Assembly (NCBI RefSeq): GCF_004022425.1 | Contig: NZ_RBZY01000026.1 | Span: 1-52,427 of the forward strand | Source of the DNA: Microbacterium enclense | GTDB lineage: Bacteria > Actinomycetota > Actinomycetes > Actinomycetales > Microbacteriaceae | Direction: 5' to 3' | DNA: 52,427 bases | In this document: piece by piece, positions 9,757 through 18,831 of the stretch | Layout: every line of letters starts with the position of its first letter | Position numbering within the stretch: the stretch's first letter is position 1 | Translations under genes and position numbers: made by a program | The notes under the pieces: generated by a model | Told to the model about the DNA's origin: nothing | Database searches by the model: none | What the model saw: only the letters and a program-made list of their open reading frames with translations

Positions 9757-11236
9757 CGGACCGCCGTCCCGGCGGGGCGACTCCCCCGAGCACCTGCGCG
9801 GCCACGGGTTCGTCGTACGCCCCGATCGGGTGCGCGCGCGGGCGTGTCCCCACGACGGCGATGCCCGCACCGGCGAGCAGGGTCGCCGCCGCGACCGACG
9901 CCAGCGCGACGAGGTCGGACCCGACGACGAGGAACGCGACCAGCGCGGCGGTGAGCGCGACGGCCGACACCACCGCGACGATCGCCGGCGCGACGGTCAG
10001 CTCGCCGATGCGTCGCAGGAAGACGGGGGCGGCGACGCAGACGAGCACGTACGCGACGATGTAGCCCGTCGCCCCGACGGCGAGCGTCGCCTGCATGGCC
10101 TCGCGCGCATCGACCCCGGCGAGAGCGAGCACCAGGGGAACGCCCCCGACGACCGGCAGGGCCGCCGCGATCGCGGCGATCGGCGTGCCCAGCCGCGGGT
10201 GGGTGCGTCCCAGACGCGCCGGCAGCACCCCGTCGCGGCTCATGGCGAACAGCACCCGGACCAGCGCGGTCATCGTGCCGATCGCGCACGCCAGGAAGGA
10301 TGCCGCGATGCCGAGGTCGGCGGCCACTCCCCACGGGCCGAGTCCGAAGGCCCCCGCGAGGTCGTTGACGGGCGACGCGCTGGCGGCGAGGTCGAGGCCG
10401 AGCGCGTGAAAACCCGAGACCTGGGTGACGGCGGCCAGGACGTAGACCGCCCCGCTGATGACCACGGTGCCGGTGATCGCGCGGGGGACGTTGCGCAGCG
10501 GCGCCACCGACTCCACGCCGAGCGTGGCAGCGGACTCGAACCCCACGAACGCGGTGAGCGCGACGACCGCACCCGCCGCGAGCGCAACGGGATCGAAAGG
10601 ACCCGGCGTGAGCGTCGAGAGAACGTCGCTCGGGCCGATGAGAACCAGCAGTACCGACAGCAGCGCCACGATGAGCGCCACCGAGATCGCCTCGACGACG
10701 AGCGCGACCCGGGCTGACAGACGGATGCCGGAGACAAGCACCGCCGCGACGAAGGCGACCTCGCCCAGGAGCGCCAGCGACACGGTGACACCGCGGTCCA
10801 CGCCCGGCCACGCCGCCCCGAGAAGGTAGCTCAGGTAGTAGGCGCCGCCGAGGAGCGCGAACATCGCGATCGCTGCGTAGCCGATGACGATCGCGGCGCC
10901 CGCGGCCAGGCCCGCGCGCTCCCCCAATCCGCGGGCCGTGTAGGTGTACAGCCCGCCGGCGGCGGCGAAGCGACGCGCGAACTGCGACACGGTGCGGGCG
11001 ACGGCGAAGCTGAGGATCCCAGCGGCGACGATCGCGGCCACCGCGGCACCCGGCGCGACCCCCGCGACGAGCAGGACGACCGTGGTCGCGGCCGCCGCCG
11101 GGGCGACCGCGGCGACGGACTGCGCGGCGAGATCGACGATGCCGATGCTGCGGCGTTCGAGTCCGTGCAGCGGTGATCGCTCGCCGAAGCCGGCGACGGG
11201 CGTGGGCCGGGCGATGGCGCGGGCAAGTGCGGTCAT
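9749..11236 (-). CDS. APC-superfamily amino acid/amine permease
   Basis: 495 residues from ATG 11236, preceded by GGGGAGCACC. About 12 hydrophobic spans are visible from residue 35 onward. The segment GIVDLAAQSVAAVAPAAA and the later AFVGFESAATLGVES near residue 240 match the substrate-binding helices 1 and 6 of the amino acid-polyamine-organocation family. It forms an operon with the IclR gene. It is divergent from a second APC permease and a copper amine oxidase, which suggests amine uptake, but the substrate is not readable. Confidence 0.9.
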   Translation of the reverse strand: MTALARAIARPTPVAGFGERSPLHGLERRSIGIVDLAAQSVAAVAPAAAATTVVLLVAGVAPGAAVAAIVAAGILSFAVARTVSQFARRFAAAGGLYTYTARGLGERAGLAAGAAIVIGYAAIAMFALLGGAYYLSYLLGAAWPGVDRGVTVSLALLGEVAFVAAVLVSGIRLSARVALVVEAISVALIVALLSVLLVLIGPSDVLSTLTPGPFDPVALAAGAVVALTAFVGFESAATLGVESVAPLRNVPRAITGTVVISGAVYVLAAVTQVSGFHALGLDLAASASPVNDLAGAFGLGPWGVAADLGIAASFLACAIGTMTALVRVLFAMSRDGVLPARLGRTHPRLGTPIAAIAAALPVVGGVPLVLALAGVDAREAMQATLAVGATGYIVAYVLVCVAAPVFLRRIGELTVAPAIVAVVSAVALTAALVAFLVVGSDLVALASVAAATLLAGAGIAVVGTRPRAHPIGAYDEPVAAQVLGGVAPPGRRSDA

Positions 11237-11287
11237 GGTGCTCCCCGTGTGCTCGGGGCGACCGTACGCCCCGGCCGTTGCACCGGC

Positions 11288-11346
11288 GAGACACCGATGT
11301 TTCACGCGCGTGTCCGCGACTGGGACGCCACGGCCCGCGGTGTCTC
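11288..11346. promoter_or_regulatory. Spaced 9-bp inverted repeat in the divergent permease promoter region
   Basis: GAGACACCG at 11288-11296 is mirrored exactly by CGGTGTCTC at 11338-11346, with 41 bases between. It lies midway between the two divergent permease genes. It could be a paired operator for the IclR-type regulator encoded in this locus, or a coincidence. Confidence 0.3.
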
Positions 11347-11440
11347 AGTCCGCGCGCACGCACTTTCACGCCGGCCACATCGAGGCGCAACGCGGCGGGA
11401 GGAACCTCGGACGCACACCCGACCTCCGAAAGGCTCCGAC

Positions 11441-12916
11441 ATGACCCAGCTCGAATCGAAGGGAGCCGCCGCAGCGCCCTCGCGCACCCTCCGCGGCTCC
11501 CTGGGCGTCACGGCGATCATCTTCATGGTCGTCGCCGCCGCCTCGCCGCTCACCGTCGTCGGCGGCGCCGGCCCCCTCGGCATCCTGATCGGCAACGGCG
11601 TCGGCTACCCGACGCTGTACGCGGTCAGCGCCGTCATCCTCCTCCTGTTCGCCGTGGGGCTGGCCGCGATGACGCGCCACGTGCCGCGGCCGGGCGCCTT
11701 CTTCACCTACATCGGCTACGGCCTGGGCCGCCCATCGGGTCTTGCCGCGGCGTGGACGGCGATGCTGACCTACACGACGATCCAGGTCGCGGTGTACGGC
11801 TACATGGGCTATCTCCTCGAGATCACCGTCGTCTCTATCGGGGGGCCTGACCTGGCGTGGTGGCTGTACGCGCTCGCGACGGTGGGACTGGTCGGCATCC
11901 TGGGCTACCGCCACATCGACCTCTCGAGCAAGGTGCTCGGCGTGCTGCTGGTGGCCGAGGTCGCGATCGTGCTGGTGCTCGTGGCCGCGGTCGTCATCGA
12001 CGGGGGCCCCGAGGGGCTCAGCCTCGCGCCCTTCGAGCCGGCCAACGTTCTCAGCGGGTCGCCGGGCGTGGGCCTGATGTTCGCGATCGCCGCCTTCATC
12101 GGGTTCGAGGCCACCGCGATCTTCCGCGACGAGGCACGCGACCCCGACCGTACGATCCCCCGCGCCACCTACGGCGCCGTCATCGGCATCGGCATCTTCT
12201 ACACGCTCTCGACCTGGGGTCTGATCATGGCGTGGGGTCCGGGCGGCATCATGGCGGCGGCGGCCGAGAACCCCGCGACGCTCATGCTCCGCACCGTGGC
12301 GATCTATCTCGGCACGGTCGGCGAGGTGCTCGTGAACGTTCTGCTGCTGACGTCGATGTTCGCGTGCGTGCTGTCGTTCCACAACGTCCTCACCCGCTAC
12401 CAGCACGCGATGTCGAGCGCGGGCGTCCTCCCCGACCGCCTCTCGGGCGTCCACGCCCGCCACCTGTCGCCGCACGCATCGTCGCTCGTGCAGACGGCGA
12501 CCGCCGGCATCCTGCTCGCCGTCTTCGCGCTCCTCGGGCTCGATCCGCTCCTGCAGGTGTTCACCTGGCTCTCGGGCGTCGCGACCGTCGCCATCGTGGC
12601 ACTCATGGCCGCCACCTCGATCGCCGTCATCGTGTACTTCGCCCGCAACCGCGCCGACCGCCGTCCATGGAACACCGTCATCGCCCCGGCCCTCGGCTTC
12701 CTCGGTCTCGCAGTGTCGGCAGTGGTGATCGTGGCCTACTTCCCGGTCATGGTCGGCGACGTCGATGCGGACGGCGCGCCGACGTACGGCGCGGTGACCT
12801 GGGCCCTGCTCGCCCTCGTCGTGATCGTGCCGCTGTTCGGTTACGCCCAGGCCGCCTGGATCCGTCGTCGCCGCCCCACCGCCTACGCCAAGCTCACCGA
12901 CGCGATCGCCGGCTGA
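11441..12916 (+). CDS. APC-superfamily permease (amine oxidase operon)
   Basis: 491 residues from ATG 11441, with AAAGG about 8 nt upstream. The first membrane span contains VVAAASPLTVVGGAGP and span 6 contains AAFIGFEATAIFRDEARDP, both typical of APC permeases. About 12-13 spans in all, with a short basic C-terminus. The copper amine oxidase gene follows after 38 nt, so this permease very probably imports its amine substrate (for example phenylethylamine, tyramine or histamine). It is only distantly similar to the permease on the other strand. Confidence 0.9.
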   Translation: MTQLESKGAAAAPSRTLRGSLGVTAIIFMVVAAASPLTVVGGAGPLGILIGNGVGYPTLYAVSAVILLLFAVGLAAMTRHVPRPGAFFTYIGYGLGRPSGLAAAWTAMLTYTTIQVAVYGYMGYLLEITVVSIGGPDLAWWLYALATVGLVGILGYRHIDLSSKVLGVLLVAEVAIVLVLVAAVVIDGGPEGLSLAPFEPANVLSGSPGVGLMFAIAAFIGFEATAIFRDEARDPDRTIPRATYGAVIGIGIFYTLSTWGLIMAWGPGGIMAAAAENPATLMLRTVAIYLGTVGEVLVNVLLLTSMFACVLSFHNVLTRYQHAMSSAGVLPDRLSGVHARHLSPHASSLVQTATAGILLAVFALLGLDPLLQVFTWLSGVATVAIVALMAATSIAVIVYFARNRADRRPWNTVIAPALGFLGLAVSAVVIVAYFPVMVGDVDADGAPTYGAVTWALLALVVIVPLFGYAQAAWIRRRRPTAYAKLTDAIAG

Positions 12917-12954
12917 CCACTCCGTCCCCCACCCGCTCCACCCAGGAAGACACC

Positions 12955-14961
12955 ATGACCCTCACCGATCCCGCCGTCTCCGCCTACACCGCGCCGGAGT
13001 CCCCCGCACACCCGCTCGGCTCGCTGACGCCCGCCGAGATCACCGCCGTCCGCGCGATCGTCGCCGGGCTCGACGGCGTCGACGAGGCGACCCGCTTCGC
13101 CTACGTCGGCCTCGAGGAAGCACCCAAGGGCGAGGTGCTGGCGTGGGAGCGCGGCGAGGCACCCGCTCCCGAGCGCCGCGCCCGCGTGCAGCTGCTGAAC
13201 CTGCGCACCGCCCACTCCCTCGACCTCGTCGTCTCGCTCGCCACCGGCGCGGTCCTGCGACGAACCGAACTCGACGGCTCCGACGGGCAGCTTCCGATCC
13301 TGGATGCCGAGTTCGAAGAAGTCGGCGTGATCGCGAACGAGAGCGCCGAGTGGGTCGCCGCCCTCGCCGCACGCGGCCTCACCACCGCCGACGTCGTACT
13401 CGTGCCGTTGTCGGCGGGGCACTACGGCTACGAGAACGAGGCGGGCCGCCGCATCCTCCGCACCTTCGCGTTCCGTCAGGACCACCCCGCCGACCACCCG
13501 TGGGCGCACCCCGTCGACGGGCTCACCGCCTACATCGACGTCGCCGCCCGATCGGTGACCGAGATCGTCGACACCCCCGGCTTCGCGGTACCCGAGACCC
13601 ACGGCAACTTCGACGACCCGGAACTGCAGGGGCCGCCGCTGGAGGGCCTGAAGCCCATCGTGATCACCCAGCCGGAGGGGTCGAGCTTCACGGTCGACGA
13701 CGAGCACGTCACGTGGGGCGAGTGGGACCTGCGCATCGGCTTCGATACGCGCGAGGGCCTCATCCTCCGACAGCTCTCGTTCGCCGGGCGGCCCGTGATG
13801 TACCGCGGGTCCATCAGCGAAATGGTCGTCCCGTACGCCGACCCGGCTCCGAACCGCTTCTGGCAGAACTACTTCGACACCGGCGAGTACCTGTTCGGCC
13901 GCTACACGAACGAGCTCGAGCTCGGATGCGACTGCGTGGGCGACATCACCTACGTCGACGCCGTGCTCTCGGACGAGAACGGGATGCCGCGGACCATCCG
14001 CAACGCGGTCTGCATGCACGAGGAGGATTTCGGCTCCCTCTGGAAGCACAGCGACATCTTCACCGGCTCCAGCGAGGTCCGCCGGGCCCGCCGCCTGGTC
14101 ATCTCGTTCTTCACCACCGTGGGCAACTACGACTACGGCTTCTACTGGTACCTCTACCTCGACGGCACGATCGAGTGCGAAGCCAAGCTCACCGGCATCC
14201 TGTTCACCTCCGCCTACCCGGGCGAGGACTACCCCTTCGCGTCCGAGGTGGCGCCGGGCCTGGGCGCGCCGTACCACCAGCACCTTTTCTCGGCGCGGCT
14301 GGACATGACCGTCGACGGCGTCGCGAACGTCGTCAACGAGATCGACGCGGTGCGCCTGCCGATCTCGGCCACGAACCCGGCCGGCAACGCGTTCACGAAG
14401 AAGGTGACGCCGATCGCGAGCGAGAAGGTGTCGGGCCGCGTCGCCGACGGCGCGGTCAACCGCGTGTGGCAGATCGCCTCGACCGAGAAGACCACCGAGC
14501 GCGGACAGGCGACCTCGTACGTGCTGTTCCCGACCGAGACGCCGGTGCTCCTGGCCGACGACGCGTCCTCCATCGCCGCGCGCGCCGCCTTCGCGACGAA
14601 GAACCTCTTCGTCACGAAATACGACCCGGCCGAGAGGTACGCCGCGGGCGACTTCGTCAACCAGCACCCGGGCGGAGCCGGCATCCCGGATTTCATCTCC
14701 GGCGACGAGCCGCTCGTGGGCGAGGACGTCGTGCTGTGGCACACGTTCGGCCTCACGCACTTCCCGCGCAACGAGGACTGGCCGGTGATGCCCATGGACT
14801 ACGCCAAGTTCACGCTCAAGCCGTACAACTTCTTCGAGCGGAACCCCGTGCTGAACGTCCCGGCGCCCGAGAGCACGCACTGCTCGCCGGCGGCACACGC
14901 CACCGGTCGCGGCGACGACGGGCACGCGGCGCACGGACACGACGGCGCGCACCACTGCTGA
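12955..14961 (+). CDS. Copper-containing primary amine oxidase
   Basis: 668 residues from ATG 12955, with CAGGAAG just upstream. Oxidises a primary amine to aldehyde, ammonia and hydrogen peroxide. Key residues are in place: catalytic-base Asp in YFDTGEY (about 308), the Tyr that self-processes to topaquinone in GNYDYG (about 392), copper ligands in HQHLFSARLD (about 441 and 443), and the third His in GLTHFPRNEDWPVMP. No signal peptide is seen, so it is cytoplasmic, like the Arthrobacter enzymes. Unusually, the last 25 or so residues form a tail with seven His and two Cys (for example GHAAHGHDGAHHC) beyond the normal end of the fold. The tail may hold copper. Confidence 0.96.
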   Translation: MTLTDPAVSAYTAPESPAHPLGSLTPAEITAVRAIVAGLDGVDEATRFAYVGLEEAPKGEVLAWERGEAPAPERRARVQLLNLRTAHSLDLVVSLATGAVLRRTELDGSDGQLPILDAEFEEVGVIANESAEWVAALAARGLTTADVVLVPLSAGHYGYENEAGRRILRTFAFRQDHPADHPWAHPVDGLTAYIDVAARSVTEIVDTPGFAVPETHGNFDDPELQGPPLEGLKPIVITQPEGSSFTVDDEHVTWGEWDLRIGFDTREGLILRQLSFAGRPVMYRGSISEMVVPYADPAPNRFWQNYFDTGEYLFGRYTNELELGCDCVGDITYVDAVLSDENGMPRTIRNAVCMHEEDFGSLWKHSDIFTGSSEVRRARRLVISFFTTVGNYDYGFYWYLYLDGTIECEAKLTGILFTSAYPGEDYPFASEVAPGLGAPYHQHLFSARLDMTVDGVANVVNEIDAVRLPISATNPAGNAFTKKVTPIASEKVSGRVADGAVNRVWQIASTEKTTERGQATSYVLFPTETPVLLADDASSIAARAAFATKNLFVTKYDPAERYAAGDFVNQHPGGAGIPDFISGDEPLVGEDVVLWHTFGLTHFPRNEDWPVMPMDYAKFTLKPYNFFERNPVLNVPAPESTHCSPAAHATGRGDDGHAAHGHDGAHHC

Positions 14962-14965
14962 GTCG

Positions 14966-15460
14966 ATGAGCGAGATCCTCCACCTGTGGGCGGTCGCCCC
15001 CGCCGCGATCGGAACGTGCTGTCTGGCCGCCGATCGCGCGCGGGTGCGGCCGCCCGAGGTCGTGGCATCCGTGCTCATACTCCTGGCGATGCTGGATGCC
15101 GGGCTCTGGGGGCTCGTCGCGCCCGTCTACTGGACGGCCCTCCTGCTCGTCGCGGCGGTGAGTCTGGCGTTCTGGCGGCGGCCGCGACAGCGCCGGGCCG
15201 TACCGGTCCCGGCAGTCATGACCCTCCACACCGCACTCGGCCTCGTCGCGATGGCCACGTTGTCGCTGACGATGGGGGCGCACTGGTCACCGTCGGGGCA
15301 CGCGCACGGCGTCGCTCTCGCGCCCGTCCTCGCGGGCGGGGCCCTGGGCTACGTCGCCGCCTCGGTCGCCGTGATGCGCCGGATGCCGGCGCGCCTGGAC
15401 CGCGCGCAGATCACCGCGATGGCGGCATCCGTGGTCCTCATGGCGATCGCGGGACTGTGA
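14966..15460 (+). CDS. Small integral membrane protein of the amine oxidase operon, unknown function
   Basis: 164 residues starting 4 nt after the amine oxidase stop, so it is surely co-transcribed. Five or so hydrophobic segments are visible, with a basic loop (WRRPRQRRA) near residue 73. Residues about 85-120 hold His and Met positions (LHTALG, MGAHWSPSGHAHG) that could bind metal. It vaguely resembles actinobacterial DUF5134-type membrane proteins, but I cannot confirm a family. Position and composition fit a role in copper supply to the oxidase or in substrate/product handling. Confidence 0.75.
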   Translation: MSEILHLWAVAPAAIGTCCLAADRARVRPPEVVASVLILLAMLDAGLWGLVAPVYWTALLLVAAVSLAFWRRPRQRRAVPVPAVMTLHTALGLVAMATLSLTMGAHWSPSGHAHGVALAPVLAGGALGYVAASVAVMRRMPARLDRAQITAMAASVVLMAIAGL

Positions 15461-15470
15461 CCCCGCCCCT

Positions 15471-16379
15471 TCAGCCCCTCAGCGCGAGCGCCGCGGCACC
15501 GAGGAGCGGACCATCGCCGTCGAGTCCCGACGCGACGACGCGGCAGCGTCGCGCGTAGGCGTGCACGGCGGCGTCCCGCACCGCGGCGCGCACGAGGTCG
15601 ACGTAATCGTCGGCGACCTTCGCAAAGCCTCCCGCGATCGCGACGGCCTCCAGGTCGCACAGCGTGGCGGCAGCGGCGATGGCCTGACCGACCGCGCGCG
15701 CCGAGCGGCGGACAGCGGCGACGGCGACCTCGTCGCCCGCGCGGTACGACGCCGCGAGGTCGAGACCGGTCTCGCCCTCCCAACCCTGCGACCGGGCCCA
15801 CGCCACCGAACCGGGGCCCGCGGCGACGGCCTCGAGCGTCGCGGCGGCGGGGTCGCCGTCGATCGCGCGGACGAAGGTCTGCCCGAGGTGGCCGGCATTG
15901 CCGGTGGCGCCGGAGACGGGACGGCCACCGAGGACGAGCCCGCCCCCGACGCCGGTCGACACGACGATCGCCATCGCGTTGTCGATCCCGACGAGGGCTC
16001 CGCGCCAGTGCTCGGCGAGGGCGATGCACGTGCCGTCGAGCGCGAGGGTCAGCGGAGCGTCGACCAGGTCGCCCAGCACCGCGTCGATCTCGAGGCCTTC
16101 CGCCCGCGGAAGGTTCAGCGGCGACACCGACCGCGCGGGAAGGTCGACGGGTCCGGCGCTGCCCACACCGATGGCCGCGACGCGGACGTCCGGCACGGCG
16201 GAGAGCGCCTCCGCGGCAGCCGCGCGGATGTTCGCCGCGATGCCCTCACGGCTGGTCTCGCGTCCGGTCGGGCGGCGCGCGACGCTCGCACGCAGCACCT
16301 GCCCCTCGGCGGTGACGACGGCGGCATCCACCTTCGTCCCGCCGATGTCGACGGCGAGCACGGGGGCGGCAGCGGTCAT
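15471..16379 (-). CDS. ROK-family sugar kinase
   Basis: 302 residues from ATG 16379 (MTAAAPVLAVDIGGTK), with GGAG upstream. The N-terminal phosphate loop DIGGTK and the second glycine motif STGVGGGLVLGG (about 145) define the actin-like ATPase fold of ROK kinases. There is no DNA-binding N-terminus, so it is a kinase rather than a repressor. The usual ROK zinc motif (CxCGxxGC after the GHLG segment) is missing, and the region reads GHLGQTFVRAIDGDP. Glucose, N-acetylmannosamine or another sugar are all possible substrates. It converges with the amine oxidase operon and no partner gene is adjacent. Confidence 0.87.
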   Translation of the reverse strand: MTAAAPVLAVDIGGTKVDAAVVTAEGQVLRASVARRPTGRETSREGIAANIRAAAAEALSAVPDVRVAAIGVGSAGPVDLPARSVSPLNLPRAEGLEIDAVLGDLVDAPLTLALDGTCIALAEHWRGALVGIDNAMAIVVSTGVGGGLVLGGRPVSGATGNAGHLGQTFVRAIDGDPAAATLEAVAAGPGSVAWARSQGWEGETGLDLAASYRAGDEVAVAAVRRSARAVGQAIAAAATLCDLEAVAIAGGFAKVADDYVDLVRAAVRDAAVHAYARRCRVVASGLDGDGPLLGAAALALRG

Positions 16380-16532
16380 GTCGGTCTCCTCGGGTCGCAC
16401 CGAAGGCCGATCCTACGGCCGTCGCGCACCTGAGCACCTGCCGCATTCCGGCCCGGGGCTCGGTCGCGCAGGTTACGATCAGGTCACGGCGGCCACGACG
16501 CTCCTCCGCCGCAGTGCGACACGAGGGATGCC

Positions 16533-17579
16533 ATGGACGAGACCGTGATGCCCGAGGCGACCCCGCGGCTCCGCCGCCCCGACGCGCCCTCGCCCCGCGG
16601 CGAGGCGGACGACCGGTTGGACGCCGCGTCCTTCGCCCGGCTCACGGAGCGCATCATCGCGTCGATGTCGCGCGTGATCGACGGCAAGCCCGACGCGGTG
16701 CGCAGCGCCCTCATCGCGCTCCTCGCGGAGGGGCATCTCCTCATCGAGGACGTGCCCGGCGTCGGCAAGACGATGCTCGCGCGGGCTCTGGCCGCCACGA
16801 TCGACGCCGACGTGCGTCGCATCCAGTTCACGCCCGATCTGCTCCCCGGCGACATCACGGGCGTGTCGGTGTTCAACCCGGTCGAGCGTCGTTTCGAGTT
16901 CACGCCGGGCGCGGTGTTCGCGCACATCGTCATCGCGGACGAGATCAACCGGTCCTCGCCCAAGACGCAGTCGTCCCTGTTGGAAGCGATGGAGGAGCAC
17001 CAGGTCACCGTCGATGGTCGCACCCACGTGCTCCCGTCCCCGTTCCTCGTCGTCGCAACGCAGAACCCCCTGGAGATGGAAGGCACGTACGCCCTTCCCG
17101 AAGCGCAGCGCGACCGCTTCCTGCTGCGCATCTCGATGGGATACCCGGATGCCGCGGCCGAGACGCTCATGCTCCGCCAGCGCGACGCCGTGAACCCGCT
17201 CGACGCGCTGACCCCGGTGGTCTCCGCCCGCCAGGTCACGGCGATGATCGCCTGGGCCCGCGGAGTGCACGTGGCCCCCGCGCTCGAGGAGTACGCCGTC
17301 GCGCTGGCGCAGGCCACGCGCAGCCACCCGGACATCCGGCTCGGCGCCAGCCCCCGCGCGACCCTCCAGCTCGTCCGCGCCGCGAAGGTGCGGGCAGCGC
17401 TCGACGGGCGCGCGTACGTCATCCCCGACGACCTCACGGCGCTGCTCCTGCCCGTCTTCGCGCACCGCGTCATCGCGAACCGGTCGGCCGCGGGAGGACG
17501 CGCGGGCGCCGTCGTCGTGACCGACGCCCTGGAACGGATCGCGGCGAGCGTGCGCGTGCCGCTGGCCCAGCGAGCGTGA
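16533..17579 (+). CDS. MoxR-family AAA+ ATPase
   Basis: 348 residues. Walker A is PGVGKT (about 75-80) and Walker B is IVIADEINRSS (about 133). The sensor region ATQNPLEMEGTYALPEAQRDRF is the MoxR hallmark. Such ATPases act as chaperone-like remodelers and are almost always encoded next to DUF58 and transglutaminase-like membrane proteins, as here. First gene of a three-gene operon. The ATG is preceded by CGAGGGATGCC. Confidence 0.95.
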   Translation: MDETVMPEATPRLRRPDAPSPRGEADDRLDAASFARLTERIIASMSRVIDGKPDAVRSALIALLAEGHLLIEDVPGVGKTMLARALAATIDADVRRIQFTPDLLPGDITGVSVFNPVERRFEFTPGAVFAHIVIADEINRSSPKTQSSLLEAMEEHQVTVDGRTHVLPSPFLVVATQNPLEMEGTYALPEAQRDRFLLRISMGYPDAAAETLMLRQRDAVNPLDALTPVVSARQVTAMIAWARGVHVAPALEEYAVALAQATRSHPDIRLGASPRATLQLVRAAKVRAALDGRAYVIPDDLTALLLPVFAHRVIANRSAAGGRAGAVVVTDALERIAASVRVPLAQRA

Positions 17580-17586
17580 TGGCGCC

Positions 17587-18831
17587 GTGAGGGAGCGGTG
17601 GCCGCTGACCCTGCGCGGCACCGGTGCGCTCGTTCTCGCGGTGGTCGCATTCGTCGTGGCGCAACAGGCCGCGATCCCCGAACTGCTGTACTTCGGAGTC
17701 CTCATGCTCGCGCTCGTCGTGTGCGCGGCGATCAGCGCTCTCGTCGTCCGCGCCACGGGAGACGTCGTCCGCACCGTCTCGCCGGAGGTCGCCGAGGTGG
17801 GCGGGATCGCCGAGGTCCGTCTGTCGGTGCGCGTCAGCACGCCGCTGCCGACGCTGCCGGGCCGGTGGTCCGACGCGCTGCCGACCGGGATCGAGGGGCG
17901 CGCCGAGGGCGCGTTCCCGGCCGCGGCGTCCACGCTCCGCCGCGCGGGGGCACCCGTGCTGCTGAGGTACGAGATGAACGGGGCGGTGCGTGGCATCCAT
18001 TCGGTGGGCCCTCTGCGCGTGTCCACGACCGATCCGTTCGGAGTGATCCGTCGCCGCTTCGCGGTCGGTCGCCCCACCGAGGTGACGGTCGCACCGACGA
18101 TCGTGGAGCTCGGACCACTGCCGTCCTCACCCGGCGAGGCGGGAGGCACGCGCCAGAGCAGCGCCCTGCAACTGGGTCAGGGCGCGGACAACCTCGTCGC
18201 CCGCCCCTACGCCCCGGGGGATTCGATGCGGCGCATCCACTGGCGCGCAACGGCTCACCGCGACACCCTCATGGTGCGCCAGGAGGAGCAGGAGTCCAGT
18301 CCCGCCGCGACGGTCGTGCTCGACCGCGCGCTCTCGCGCTGGTCGCCCGCGGCCGGCGAGACTCCCGGGCGCGACCGCGCGTTCGAGACCGCGATCTCGG
18401 TCTGCGTCTCGGCGGTCGCCCGTCTCGTGCACGAGGGCTACACCGTCGACGTGGTCGACAGCGACGGCGAACTCCTCGCAGACCCCGTCGAGGGCGGAGA
18501 GGATGCCGAGGCCCGCGGGCTCGCGGCGTCCTTCGCGACCCTGCGGGCTCGGCCCGACGGCCCGTCGCGCCGCATCATCCCGGCGGCGACCACGGCGATG
18601 CTCGGTCCCGTCGTCGTCGTCACCGGACGCGTCGCACACGACGATCTGTCGGCCCTGCGCGCCGCCGCGCCCCGCTCCGCACTCGCGGTGCTCGTGGCCG
18701 TGGCGGAGGACACGGTCGGTCTCGAGGCCGCGACGACGGGCTGGCACGCGACCACGCTCGCGCCCGGAGGCGATGTCGCGCAGGCGTGGGACCGCGCGAT
18801 ACGACCGGAGGACGCCCGTGTCGGTGCGTGA
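17587..18831 (+). CDS. DUF58 domain membrane protein
   Basis: 414 residues, GTG start 7 nt after the moxR stop. Two membrane spans lie near the N-terminus (about 10-50). They are followed by a beta-rich region and the DUF58 core, with the signature YAPGDSMRRIHWRATAHRD near residue 205 and a vWA-like fold after it. Partner of the MoxR ATPase and the transglutaminase-like protein. Its role in the complex is unknown. The stop codon overlaps the next gene by 14 nt. Confidence 0.93.
   Translation: MRERWPLTLRGTGALVLAVVAFVVAQQAAIPELLYFGVLMLALVVCAAISALVVRATGDVVRTVSPEVAEVGGIAEVRLSVRVSTPLPTLPGRWSDALPTGIEGRAEGAFPAAASTLRRAGAPVLLRYEMNGAVRGIHSVGPLRVSTTDPFGVIRRRFAVGRPTEVTVAPTIVELGPLPSSPGEAGGTRQSSALQLGQGADNLVARPYAPGDSMRRIHWRATAHRDTLMVRQEEQESSPAATVVLDRALSRWSPAAGETPGRDRAFETAISVCVSAVARLVHEGYTVDVVDSDGELLADPVEGGEDAEARGLAASFATLRARPDGPSRRIIPAATTAMLGPVVVVTGRVAHDDLSALRAAAPRSALAVLVAVAEDTVGLEAATTGWHATTLAPGGDVAQAWDRAIRPEDARVGA

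Noticed and set aside
12883..15078. 731-codon minus-strand frame opposite the amine oxidase
   Set aside because: The plus strand has all catalytic motifs of a copper amine oxidase; the antisense frame shows none of any family.
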